Under the pieces are notes generated by a model. It saw only the letters and a program-made list of their open reading frames with translations. It did not search any database and was not told where the DNA came from. Shown in pieces: positions 25,027 to 32,635 of a stretch of DNA of 52,731 nt. The first letter of the stretch is position 1. Every line of letters begins with the position of its first letter. Origin of the DNA: DASZGI01 sp035938995 (GTDB lineage: Bacteria > Actinomycetota > Actinomycetes > Streptomycetales > Catenulisporaceae); assembly GCF_035938995.1 (NCBI RefSeq), contig NZ_DASZGI010000314.1:1-52731 (forward strand). Direction: 5' to 3'. The position numbers and the translations under genes are program-made.

Positions 25027-26295
25027 ATGATTTCCCGGCCGACCCTGCCGCGCCGCACCGTCCGCCTGCGGCTGACCGCGCTCTACGGCGTCCTCGTCCT
25101 CGCCTCGGGCGCCCTGATGCTCGCGCTGACCTACGCCCTGGCCGCGAACTGGCTGCCGTGGCCCGGATTGCACGATTTCGGCTGGCATCCGGCGGGCATC
25201 GATCGCGCTTTGAGCGCGCCGCCGGGTGGGAACCCCGGACCGGGAGGGCCGTTCGGCGGCCGCGCGCGCGACGTGGTCGCTCTCGTCGAGGCCCAGCTCA
25301 CCTCGCAGCGGACCGCCGACCTGCACCAGCTTCTGCTGGAGCTCGGCCTCGCGCTCGCCGCGCTGGCCGTGGCCTCGGTGGCGCTCGGCTGGTGGGCCGC
25401 CGGGCGGGTGCTGCGGCCGCTGCGGGCGATGACCGATTCGGCCCGCCGCATCTCGGAGGACAACCTCGGCGCCCGTCTGGCGTTCGCCGGGCCGCACGAT
25501 GAGCTCAAGGACTTAGCGGATACCCTCGACGGCCTGTTCGCCCGAATCGAGGCGGCATTCGAGGCGCAGCGCCGCTTCGTTGCCAACGCCTCGCACGAGC
25601 TGCGTACGCCGCTCGCCCGCGCCCGCACCCTGCTCGAGGTGGCCTTGGACGACCCGGACGCCACAGTCGACTCGCTCAAGGCGGTCGGCCGGCGGGTCCT
25701 GGCCAGCGGGGAACAGCAAGAACGGCTGATCGACGCGCTGCTGGTGCTCGCCCGCAGCCAGCGCGGCCTGGACCGGCGCACCCCGTTCGACCTGGCGCAG
25801 CTTGCGGACGAGACGACCCGGCTCGCGCCGGACGGCCTGCGGCTCGAACGCGACCTGAGCCCGGCGCCCACCGCTGGCGATCCTCGGCTGGTCCGGCGGC
25901 TCGTGGCGAACCTCGTGGACAACGCGGTACGGCACAACGTGCCGGGCGGCTGGCTGGCCGTGCGCACGGGGATCCGGGACGGCCGCGCGGTGCTGCAGGT
26001 TGAGAACAGCGGACTGATCGTCGACCCGCGCGACGTGCCGACCCTGTTCGAACCCTTCCGTCGGGCCGGGGAGCCGCGCGTCGGCCGTCCGGACGGGCAT
26101 GGGGTCGGGCTGTCGATCGTCGCGGCGGTCGCCGCCGCCCACGGTGCGCAGCTGAGCGCAGTCCCCCTGCCCGACGGGGGACTGCGGATCGCTGTCAGCT
26201 TCCCGCTCGCCGCGTCACCGCCCCCCGCCGCGATTCCGCAACGGGCGGCGGCATCGGAGCCAGATCCGTCAGATCAGTCAGGTCAGCGAGCCTGA
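25027..26295 (+). CDS. Membrane sensor histidine kinase (OmpR-partner type)
   Basis: Sensor kinase of 422 residues: transmembrane helix about 17-38, a short extracytoplasmic loop rich in Gly/Pro (about 40-98), a second helix about 104-125, a HAMP region, HisKA with SHELRTP (His190) and an HATPase domain (LVDNAVRHN, GHGVGLSIVAAV). The signal is unknown. Codon 163 (25513-25515) is TTA, a rare leucine codon in such genomes, which may place the kinase under bldA control. The last 18 bp overlap the 3' end of the convergent membrane-protein gene. Confidence 0.95.
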   Translation: MISRPTLPRRTVRLRLTALYGVLVLASGALMLALTYALAANWLPWPGLHDFGWHPAGIDRALSAPPGGNPGPGGPFGGRARDVVALVEAQLTSQRTADLHQLLLELGLALAALAVASVALGWWAAGRVLRPLRAMTDSARRISEDNLGARLAFAGPHDELKDLADTLDGLFARIEAAFEAQRRFVANASHELRTPLARARTLLEVALDDPDATVDSLKAVGRRVLASGEQQERLIDALLVLARSQRGLDRRTPFDLAQLADETTRLAPDGLRLERDLSPAPTAGDPRLVRRLVANLVDNAVRHNVPGGWLAVRTGIRDGRAVLQVENSGLIVDPRDVPTLFEPFRRAGEPRVGRPDGHGVGLSIVAAVAAAHGAQLSAVPLPDGGLRIAVSFPLAASPPPAAIPQRAAASEPDPSDQSGQRA

Positions 26296-27321
26296 GTACG
26301 CGGCGCCTGAGGCCGAGGCCGACGGCGCCGGAGCGGGCGAGGTCGAGGAGCAGGTCCCGTGCCCCCGCCCGGGACCCCCGAATCCGAATCCGCCATGGTT
26401 CGGTGCCATCCCCTGCGGCGGCGCGGGTGCGTTGCTCGGCGCCCCCGAGGGCGCGGACTGCGGCTTGCCGCCGAAGGGACCGAACGGGCGGCCGAAACCG
26501 AACCCGAAGCCGAATCCCGGTCCGGTCGCAGTCCCGGTCAGGTCGTTCTCCTCCACGCGCGTCGCGCTGATCGTGCCGTTCGAATCCACCGTCCCCGAGG
26601 CGGAGACGGGCTGGCCGACCTTGAGCGCGCTGACCGCGATCTTGACCGCCGTGGACACCTTCGCAGAAGACGGAGCGGTCACCGACACGTGCGAACCGTC
26701 GCTCGCGACGACCGTGAACCCGGTCGCCGTCCGGTTCGCGACCGTGCCGAGCGCGAATCCGTGGCTGGCCCAGATCGACGAGCCGGAGGGCGGATTCGTG
26801 AGGTTCTGGGTGAGAGCGGTACCCACCGCGATGGTCGAGGCCGTGAGCGTGTCGTTCGCGAACGAGCCGGCCACCGCGACCTGGTCGCCGTTGGCCACAT
26901 CGCTGAGGCTGCCCGCCGCGATCCGCACAACCTGCGTGGACGACGTGGTGGTCACGGTGCGGGTCGTGGTGTCGCGAGCCTGCACGGTGAGCGTGGATCC
27001 GTTGTCGGACTTGAGCGTTCCCGCCACGCCGCGCATGGAGATGGTGCCGCACATGGGACCCGGTCCGGAGCCGTTGCCGGACTCGATCTGTCCGGCGGGC
27101 ACGCCAGCTGCTGCCCCGGTCGGCGCCGCGTTTTGACCGTCTGCGGCGATGGCGATGCCGTAGCCTCCGGCGCCTAAAGCCACCGCGATCCCCGCGGCGA
27201 CCGCGGCTTTACGTCCGAACCTCCATCGCGGCTTTTCGCCCCAAAGTGCGCCCTCACCGTCGAATGTACCGACCAGCTCCTCGTCCGAGCTGAAACCCTC
27301 CCCGGCAGGTCCCTCTGTCAT
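26278..27321 (-). CDS. Membrane-anchored DUF5666-like beta-strand repeat protein
   Basis: Protein of 347 residues. A cytoplasmic N-terminus with RWRFGRK precedes one transmembrane helix (about 38-60, AAVAAGIAVALGAGGYGIAI). The exported part has two similar modules of about 75 residues (GVAGTLKSDNGSTLTVQARD and FALGTVANRTATGFTVVASD), each predicted as small OB-like beta domains of the DUF5666 type, followed by a Gly/Phe/Pro/Ser-rich low-complexity tail. No enzymatic motif is visible. Convergent with and overlapping the two-component kinase gene, so it could be part of the same envelope response. The ATG at 27321 follows GGAGGAGG. Confidence 0.75.
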   Translation of the reverse strand: MTEGPAGEGFSSDEELVGTFDGEGALWGEKPRWRFGRKAAVAAGIAVALGAGGYGIAIAADGQNAAPTGAAAGVPAGQIESGNGSGPGPMCGTISMRGVAGTLKSDNGSTLTVQARDTTTRTVTTTSSTQVVRIAAGSLSDVANGDQVAVAGSFANDTLTASTIAVGTALTQNLTNPPSGSSIWASHGFALGTVANRTATGFTVVASDGSHVSVTAPSSAKVSTAVKIAVSALKVGQPVSASGTVDSNGTISATRVEENDLTGTATGPGFGFGFGFGRPFGPFGGKPQSAPSGAPSNAPAPPQGMAPNHGGFGFGGPGRGHGTCSSTSPAPAPSASASGAAYSGSLT

Positions 27322-27555
27322 TGCAGCCTCCTCCGCCTCGACCGGTAGCAGCCTTCCGAAGCCTGTTCTACCGAACTGGCGGTTGCGCCATAGTTACAGG
27401 CGTCACCCGGCCGCAACGGCGAAGTTCACCCCGGGGCTAGGGAGGGTTCGCTCTCAAGCTCCTGCAACCGCCGCGGCCGCGTGCCACCGTCCTTGACGAC
27501 CCGTCTCGCCGTATCCCCGCCCCGCCCGCTGCCGGCCCCAGGGAACGAGGTCCTC
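27322..27555. promoter_or_regulatory. Divergent promoter region
   Basis: This 234-bp gap lies between the leftward DUF5666-like gene and the rightward phosphoesterase gene. A weak -35-like TTGACG near 27494 is the only promoter-like element that I see, and it has no clear -10 box. No gene is supported; an in-frame upstream start for the phosphoesterase at 27481 would disrupt its Tat signal. Confidence 0.35.
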
Positions 27556-29094
27556 ATGTCAGCACCCACGCCGTCGCCAGATCCGTCCGAACACTCCGGG
27601 ACGCCGCTCAGCCGCCGCCGGCTGCTCGGCAACGCCGGAAAGGCGCTCGCCGCCGGAGTAGTCGCACCCGCCGTCGTCGGGGGAAGCGCCGCCGCCGCCC
27701 ACGCTGCGCCCGCTCGCCCCGCCGTGCCCGCGAACTCCGCGTCGATGGTCCCGCCGGGCGACCACTCAGCGGCGCTGCGCGCGCTTGGCCGAAGCGCGCT
27801 GCGTTTCCCCGGCACCCTGCCGCATCCAGCCGTACCTGCCGGGACGGACATGCTGCCGGGCATCGACCACATCGTCATCCTGATGCTGGAGAACCACTCC
27901 TTCGACAACTTCATCGGCATGCTCGGGCGCGGCGACGGATTCACCCTGGGCGCGGACGGCATGCCGACCGCCACCAATCCGTATCCGGACGGACGGATCC
28001 AGCACGCCTTCCGCATGCCGACCACCTGCCAGCTGCCGAGCACCCCCAGCCAGGAGTGGGCGGCGGCGCACAACTCCTACGACGGCGGGGCCAACGACGG
28101 GTTCGTGCGCACCACGATCACCCCCTACACCACGCAGATCGTCGGCGGCGTCGCGATGGGCTACTGGACCGGCGACGACCTTCCGTTCACCTACAGCCTC
28201 GCCTCAACCTTCCCGATCGCCGACCGGTGGTTCTCCTCGGTGATGGGCCAGACGGACCCGAACCGCCGCTACCTGATCGCGGCCACTTCGGCGGGCATGA
28301 CCGACGACATCGGCAGCCCGGCCGGGGATCTGGGCCTGATCGTCCCGGCTGCCGGCACGATCTTCAACCTGCTGGACGCGTACGGGATCAGCTGGGAGAA
28401 CTACGTCGCGAGCTATCCGACCGGCGCCACCCCGGACCTGTTCCCGATCAACGACGTGATCCCGGAAGCCTTCCACAACAAGCCGTTCGCCCAGTTCTTC
28501 ACCGACGTCGCGGCCGGCGATCTGCCCGCGGTCACCTTGCTGGACCCGGATTACAACAGCCAGTCGCAGGAGAACCCGCAGAACATCGTGGTCGGCGAGG
28601 CGCTGCTGGCCGAGGTGGTGCAGGCGATCGGGACCTCGCCGCTGTGGCCGAAGACCCTGTTCGTCCTCGTATACGACGAGCACGGCGGCTACTACGACCA
28701 CGTCCCGCCGCCGGCCGCGATCCCGCCGGACCTGATCCCGCCCGTCGTCCAGCTCGGCGAGTCGCTGTACGACGGCTTCGCGCGCTACGGCTTCCGGGTA
28801 CCCGCCGTCGTGGTGTCGCCGTACGCGAAGCGCGATCACGTCAGCCACCTGCTCTACGACCACACTTCGGTGCTGGCGATGATCGAGCACAAGTGGAACC
28901 TGCCCGCGCTGACCTTCCGTGACGCCAACGCGAACGACCTGACCGACTTCCTGGACCTGGCGGCGCTCGCGGCGCACAGCCCGACCTTCCCGCAACTGCC
29001 GCCGCTCGCCGCGCCCGGCAACACCCCGGCCGCCCTGGCCTGCTCGGTCAACGGCCCCGGCACGATTCCGCCCCCGGGCTCCATCACCGGCTGA
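27556..29094 (+). CDS. Tat-exported phosphoesterase (phospholipase C/acid phosphatase family)
   Basis: Secreted phosphoesterase of 512 residues (phospholipase C/AcpA family). The twin-arginine signal SRRRLLGNAGKALAAG (19-34) leads into an Ala-rich region and a likely cleavage after AHA. The catalytic start is DHIVILMLENHSFDNFIGML, with the metal/nucleophile residues Glu-Asn-His-Ser. Later motifs are VTLLDPDYN, FVLVYDEHGGYYDHVPPP and RVPAVVVSPYAKR, with DHTSVLAMIEHKW near the end. It likely releases phosphate from phospholipids or phosphomonoesters outside the cell, and may be part of a phosphate starvation response. The start at 27556 was chosen to give the shortest Tat n-region. Confidence 0.93.
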   Translation: MSAPTPSPDPSEHSGTPLSRRRLLGNAGKALAAGVVAPAVVGGSAAAAHAAPARPAVPANSASMVPPGDHSAALRALGRSALRFPGTLPHPAVPAGTDMLPGIDHIVILMLENHSFDNFIGMLGRGDGFTLGADGMPTATNPYPDGRIQHAFRMPTTCQLPSTPSQEWAAAHNSYDGGANDGFVRTTITPYTTQIVGGVAMGYWTGDDLPFTYSLASTFPIADRWFSSVMGQTDPNRRYLIAATSAGMTDDIGSPAGDLGLIVPAAGTIFNLLDAYGISWENYVASYPTGATPDLFPINDVIPEAFHNKPFAQFFTDVAAGDLPAVTLLDPDYNSQSQENPQNIVVGEALLAEVVQAIGTSPLWPKTLFVLVYDEHGGYYDHVPPPAAIPPDLIPPVVQLGESLYDGFARYGFRVPAVVVSPYAKRDHVSHLLYDHTSVLAMIEHKWNLPALTFRDANANDLTDFLDLAALAAHSPTFPQLPPLAAPGNTPAALACSVNGPGTIPPPGSITG

Positions 29095-29136
29095 GCCGGA
29101 TGCACTTCGGCGCCGACGGCCCGTCCGCACGCGCTG

Positions 29137-29249
29137 CCGCCTGCGGCTTGCCCGGCGTTCGCCGGAACTGAGTCCCGCCCGCCCACCCTCCGCTCCGCGG
29201 CCGAAACGCGGCGCCGGCTCCTCGCTGCGCTGCGGGGCCGGGCGCCGCT
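29137..29249. repeat. 113-bp inverted repeat, left arm
   Basis: These 113 bases are the exact reverse complement of 31284-31396. Similarity continues outward, with mismatches and a short indel, to about 29118. It begins 42 bp after the phosphoesterase stop codon. Confidence 0.97.
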
Positions 29250-29409
29250 GCGGCCTGTAGTCCGATCGCGCTGGCCGGTGCGGTCCCAGCCATCGGAGGC
29301 AATGGCGACAACGAGTACGGAGACCTAGCCAAGACCGCTCAAACTGGCGGTGTCGCGACGCTCGCCCTATGCTTGAATCAAGTAGAGTGATCATGATTCA
29401 GGGGTGACT
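29250..29409. other. Gene-free leader of the island
   Basis: This 160-bp stretch runs between the left repeat arm and the XRE gene. Apart from the dyad and ribosome-binding site at its end, I see no gene and no clear -35/-10 pair. Confidence 0.4.
29374..29400 (+). promoter_or_regulatory. Dyad operator upstream of XRE gene
   Basis: TGAATCA (29374-29380) and TGATTCA (29394-29400) form a perfect 7-bp-arm dyad that abuts the AGGGG ribosome-binding site of the XRE gene. This placement fits autorepression by the XRE protein, as in phage-like ImmR/ImmA switches. No binding data support it. Confidence 0.55.
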
Positions 29410-29748
29410 ATGGCGACAACTGACGTCGGCGCGCGGATTGATCGCGCCCGCGAAGCTGCGGGGATCAGCCAGCGCAACCTGGCGGACACCACCGGCATCT
29501 CACAGTCCACCCTGTCGCGGATCATTTCCGGGGATCGGGAGGCGAAGCTGCCTGAGCTGGTGGAAATCGCAGGGGCAACGGGGCATACCCTTGCCGAGCT
29601 GACTGGGACCGGGACAGTGGCCGACCGAGTGCAGTGCGCGACGCGATCAACCAACGGCTCCGGTATGGCGGGCATGCGGGCGGCCCTTCTGCACTTCCTC
29701 GAACTTGATGACTACCTGGACGACCAGGCCATCCCTGCCACCATCTGA
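29410..29748 (+). CDS. XRE-family HTH transcriptional regulator
   Basis: Small DNA-binding protein of 112 residues. The helix-turn-helix lies at about residues 8-62 (GARIDRAREAAGISQRNLAD then TGISQSTLSRIISGDREAKL), the classic Cro/CI fold. The rest (about 75-112) is a short tail ending in LELDDYLDDQAIPATI. It lies 16 bp upstream of the ImmA/IrrE-type protease gene, the usual arrangement in which the protease cleaves or inactivates the regulator. The ATG at 29410 follows AGGGG; an in-frame GTG two codons earlier is possible. Confidence 0.9.
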   Translation: MATTDVGARIDRAREAAGISQRNLADTTGISQSTLSRIISGDREAKLPELVEIAGATGHTLAELTGTGTVADRVQCATRSTNGSGMAGMRAALLHFLELDDYLDDQAIPATI

Positions 29749-29764
29749 CGCGGGTTGGAACAGC

Positions 29765-30631
29765 ATGAGTCCAGAATCCGACGGCCGCGCCAGAGCCCGC
29801 CAGTTCCGCGATACGCACCACCTGGGCGTACAGCCTTTGGGTGATCTTGTAGCGGTTATCGAGCAGTCGGCCGAAGTCGATGTGGCGATACTCGACGCAG
29901 ATCCGGATGAACACGGCATGGCCATGCGGGATCCGGCGCGCGGCGCTGTATTCATCGGAGTCGCGCGCAGTGTCAATCCGATGCGACAGCGCAGCACGCT
30001 TGCCCACGAGCTTGGCCACGTCCTGTTCGAGGACTGGACGGACAGCGCTACGGATAACTGGAGCGAGCGAGACTCGGAAGAGGTCCGAGCCGACGCTTTT
30101 GCTCGATACCTGCTCATCCCCATCGAAGGCCTACAAGAGTTCCTAGGGGCCAAAGAGACCGTTGTCCAAGCAGACTTGTCCGCGGTCGTTCAGCGGTTCC
30201 TCGTGTCGCCTGCTATTGCCGCCATCGCGCTTCATGAAGCCGGATACATTGACCAGCCCACCAAAGCAGAGTGGATGTCTCTGTACACGCCGCACCTGGC
30301 TGCGCGGTTCGGGTGGAGCGACCAGTATCGCGTACTGCAGGCCGATTCCGATCAGCGAAGGGCACCGCAACGACTGCTTGCGCGCGCAATCAGGGGCTAT
30401 GCAGAAGGGGTACTACCTGCGCAGGCTATCGCTACTCTGCGCGGAATCCCCGTGGAGGATGCCGAGGCTGACCTGCGCGCGGCGAGGATCGCGCCTCCCG
30501 AGCACCCAGTAATGTGGGCCGACTATACTGAACTGCCTGAAGTTAACGTGGACGTCGTGGCACTCGAAGCCGACCTCAGCGCACCGGATGATGAGGCTGA
30601 CAGCGCCGCGGCCGAGAGAGACGCGCGATGA
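29765..30631 (+). CDS. ImmA/IrrE-type zinc metalloprotease
   Basis: Putative zinc protease of 288 residues (peptidase family M78, formerly DUF955). The zinc motif HELGH is at 81-85 in STLAHELGHVLFED, and the helix EEVRADAFARYLLIP supplies the third ligand. Family members such as ImmA cleave XRE repressors in response to a signal; the XRE gene just upstream is the likely substrate. The C-terminal half (about 150-288) has no recognised domain and ends in an acidic tail. The last 4 bp (ATGA) overlap the start of the PIN-like gene, so the three genes form one operon. Confidence 0.92.
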   Translation: MSPESDGRARARQFRDTHHLGVQPLGDLVAVIEQSAEVDVAILDADPDEHGMAMRDPARGAVFIGVARSVNPMRQRSTLAHELGHVLFEDWTDSATDNWSERDSEEVRADAFARYLLIPIEGLQEFLGAKETVVQADLSAVVQRFLVSPAIAAIALHEAGYIDQPTKAEWMSLYTPHLAARFGWSDQYRVLQADSDQRRAPQRLLARAIRGYAEGVLPAQAIATLRGIPVEDAEADLRAARIAPPEHPVMWADYTELPEVNVDVVALEADLSAPDDEADSAAAERDAR

Positions 30632-31247
30632 GCCACCGGCCGATCATTGACGCCGGACCCGGCCTGAACTTTCTGTCCATCAACCAAGAACGCCTCCTCA
30701 TTCATGTCTTGGGAGAACTCAGTGTCCCGGAGACAGTCGAGAAGGAGGTCTTGCGCAAGTCTGAGGAGCAAGACCGATTCCGCCCGGCCGCAGGGTCTGG
30801 CGGAAGCTGACTCCAAGATGGATGGAGATCCTCCCAGACAACCCGACGCCTGAGCTCGCAGCTGTTGTACAACGGGTTACTCGATTGCCCATGGAACAAC
30901 GGCTGAAGGACTCCAAGAACCTGGGTGAGCTCATGGTCATCGCGCATGCGGTTGTCATAGCCGAGTCGGGAGAGGCGGTGAGAATCCTCATTGACGACGG
31001 CGATGACGCAAAGCTCGCCATGTCCGAGATCCGCCGACTCAAGCGGTTGAGGGCGGGCGGTCGTCATGTGGCAGACATCACCCTCGTGAACACGCGAACT
31101 GTGCTGATGAGAGCGGCGGGCACGGAATACATCCCAAACAGGGAAACTATGCGTCGCATCTATCAGCAGATGCGTTGTCTTGACGACGGTTTACCTGCGA
31201 TCGGGCAGGCTGAACTCCTATCCGCTGATCTCTGGCGAAACACCTGA
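30628..31247 (+). pseudogene. PIN-like domain gene broken by a one-base frameshift
   Basis: Two short frames together look like one protein of about 206 residues. The first (30628-30810) starts MSHRPIIDAGPGLNFLSINQ, with the aspartate typical of a PIN nuclease N-terminus. The second continues from about 30795 (VWRKLTPRWMEILPDNPTPE) to 31247 and holds KNLGELMVIAHAVVIAE and ILIDDGDDAKLA, matching the later acidic motifs of PIN domains. A missing G in the run GCAGGGTCTGG around 30793-30796 explains the break. The PIN assignment is by eye and tentative. The start overlaps the protease stop (ATGA). The second frame contains a TTA codon at 31191. Confidence 0.6.
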
Positions 31248-31544
31248 CGACGGCACTGGCCAGCGTGACTGGACCATGAACCTAGCGGCGCCCGGCCCCG
31301 CAGCGCAGCGAGGAGCCGGCGCCGCGTTTCGGCCGCGGAGCGGAGGGTGGGCGGGCGGGACTCAGTTCCGGCGAACGCCGGGCAAGCCGCAGGCGGTAGC
31401 GCAGCGCGAGTGTGCGGGCGGACGGCCGAGTGCCAGCGAGGCCGGGAGCAAGTGCGTGAACAACCGCAGCCTCAAGCCAGCACCCGGTCGACGACATGGC
31501 GTTACAGGCGACGAGCGGTCTTACCATGGTCTGCGGAGGGTTTG
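31248..31544. other. Gene-free region with right repeat arm
   Basis: This 297-bp stretch between the broken PIN-like gene and the oxygenase gene is mostly the right inverted-repeat arm (31284-31396) and its weaker outer extension to about 31424. The ribosome-binding site GCGGAGGG lies at 31534-31541. Open frames running through the arm are not supported as genes. Confidence 0.6.
31284..31396. repeat. 113-bp inverted repeat, right arm
   Basis: These 113 bases are the exact reverse complement of 29137-29249; weaker similarity continues outward to about 31424. The arm begins 37 bp after the end of the PIN-like frame. Confidence 0.97.
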
Positions 31545-32450
31545 ATGGTGCTCGGCCGACCGCTCGAGAGTCTACGCAAACGGGTCGCGCGCGAGGTGAG
31601 CGACGCGATCCGCGGGCCCGCGGTGCGCTTCGACGCCTACCGCGAGCCTGGCGGAGATCCCGGCGTGCTCGGCCCGGACAGCGTCGCCTGGCGCGTGCAC
31701 GCGGACCTGCCGGGGATGCTGGTCGGCGGATTCGCCGCGCTGCTGCTGCAAACGCTGCATCCGCAGGCCATGGCCGCAGTCGATCAGCACTCTGCGTTTC
31801 GCGAGGACCCGTTCGGCCGCCTGCACCGCACCAGCGCGTTCGTCGCCATGTCAACCTTCGGCTCGACCCCGGCATTCGAAGCAGCAGCCGACCGGGTCAT
31901 CCGCATCCACGAGACGGTCAAGGGAACAGGCCCGGACGGCGTGCCGTACGAGGCGTCGGACCCGGCGCTGCTGACCTGGGTCCACGTCGCGGAGGTCTCC
32001 TGCTTCGCCGCCGCCTACCAGCAGTACGTGACCCCTCTCGCAAGTGACGACCTGGACCGCTACTTCGCGGAGACGTCGGTCATCGCGGAGCGGCTCGGGG
32101 CACGAGCGGTCCCGAAGAGCGCCGCCGAGATCGAGGCCTACTTCGCGCAGGCAAGGCCGCAGCTGAGAGCCACCGCGCCCGCCTTCGAAGCGCTGCGGTT
32201 CCTGCGCCGCTTCGGAGCGAACCTCCCGCAGCGGATCACGGTACGCATCCTGATGAACGGCGCCGTCGGAGTGCTCCCCGAATGGGCCAGTGCCGATCTG
32301 CGCCTCGACCGGCCACGCGCGGTCCGCACGCTGATCGACCGCCCACTGATGCGAGTCGTCGCCTGGATCCTGCGCTGGGCGTGCGAACCCTCGCCCGTCG
32401 TGGTCGCGTCCCTGGAGCGGATCTCGAACCGACCTACCGCAGCCGCCTGA
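31545..32450 (+). CDS. MpaB/DUF2236-family oxygenase-like protein
   Basis: Protein of 301 residues with the MpaB-like fold (formerly DUF2236), a group that includes heme-dependent latex-clearing oxygenases and the fungal mycophenolate enzyme MpaB. Family stretches are LLLQTLHPQAMAAVDQHS, DPFGRLHRTSAFVAMSTFGS, HETVKGTGPDGVPYEASDP and LLTWVHVAEVSCFAAAYQQ, the last holding the histidine seen across the family. The substrate is unknown and there is no signal peptide. The ATG at 31545 follows GCGGAGGG. It is adjacent to, but outside, the repeat-bounded island. Confidence 0.87.
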   Translation: MVLGRPLESLRKRVAREVSDAIRGPAVRFDAYREPGGDPGVLGPDSVAWRVHADLPGMLVGGFAALLLQTLHPQAMAAVDQHSAFREDPFGRLHRTSAFVAMSTFGSTPAFEAAADRVIRIHETVKGTGPDGVPYEASDPALLTWVHVAEVSCFAAAYQQYVTPLASDDLDRYFAETSVIAERLGARAVPKSAAEIEAYFAQARPQLRATAPAFEALRFLRRFGANLPQRITVRILMNGAVGVLPEWASADLRLDRPRAVRTLIDRPLMRVVAWILRWACEPSPVVVASLERISNRPTAAA

Positions 32451-32556
32451 CAGCCGCGCGTCACCGCGCTGCTCCAGCACGCTCGAAGAACGCGCGCGCA
32501 CCGCCCCGCCGCAGCGGCCTGACAGCCCTGATAGCTGCCCGTGACCTCGTTGCTCC
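32437..32556. repeat. Imperfect direct repeat at the 3' end of the oxygenase gene
   Basis: CCGCAGCCGCCTGACAGCC (32437-32455), which includes the oxygenase stop codon, recurs with one mismatch at 32509-32527. A following stretch ending in GCTGCTCC/GTTGCTCC is also shared. This looks like a decayed tandem duplication of the gene end. The rest of the gap to 32635 shows nothing recognisable. Confidence 0.6.
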
Positions 32557-32635
32557 GACCCGTCACTGATCTTGTAAGGTGCTGAGGACCCTTGACGGGA
32601 TCAACCGGTTTGGAAATCCTGCCGGTGTGACAACG

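Larger units (their letters stand above)
29137..31396. mobile_element. Putative accessory island bounded by 113-bp inverted repeats
   Basis: A 2.26-kb segment is bounded by perfect 113-bp inverted repeats. Its interior holds an XRE regulator, an ImmA/IrrE metalloprotease and a broken PIN-like gene, all rightward. Codon use is clearly less GC-rich than in the flanking genes (many A/T third positions, such as GAT, CAA, ATT), which suggests acquisition by transfer. No transposase or integrase is visible and no obvious target-site duplication was found, so mobility is inferred; the repeats could instead be copies of a dispersed genomic repeat. Confidence 0.55.

Noticed and set aside
31347..31544. 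N-terminal extension of the oxygenase into the inverted repeat
   Set aside because: The frame there is repeat sequence, and a better ribosome-binding site and ATG are at 31545.
31180..31545. Open frame across the right repeat arm
   Set aside because: Its first part is a shadow of the PIN-like frame and the rest is translated repeat; no supporting start signal.
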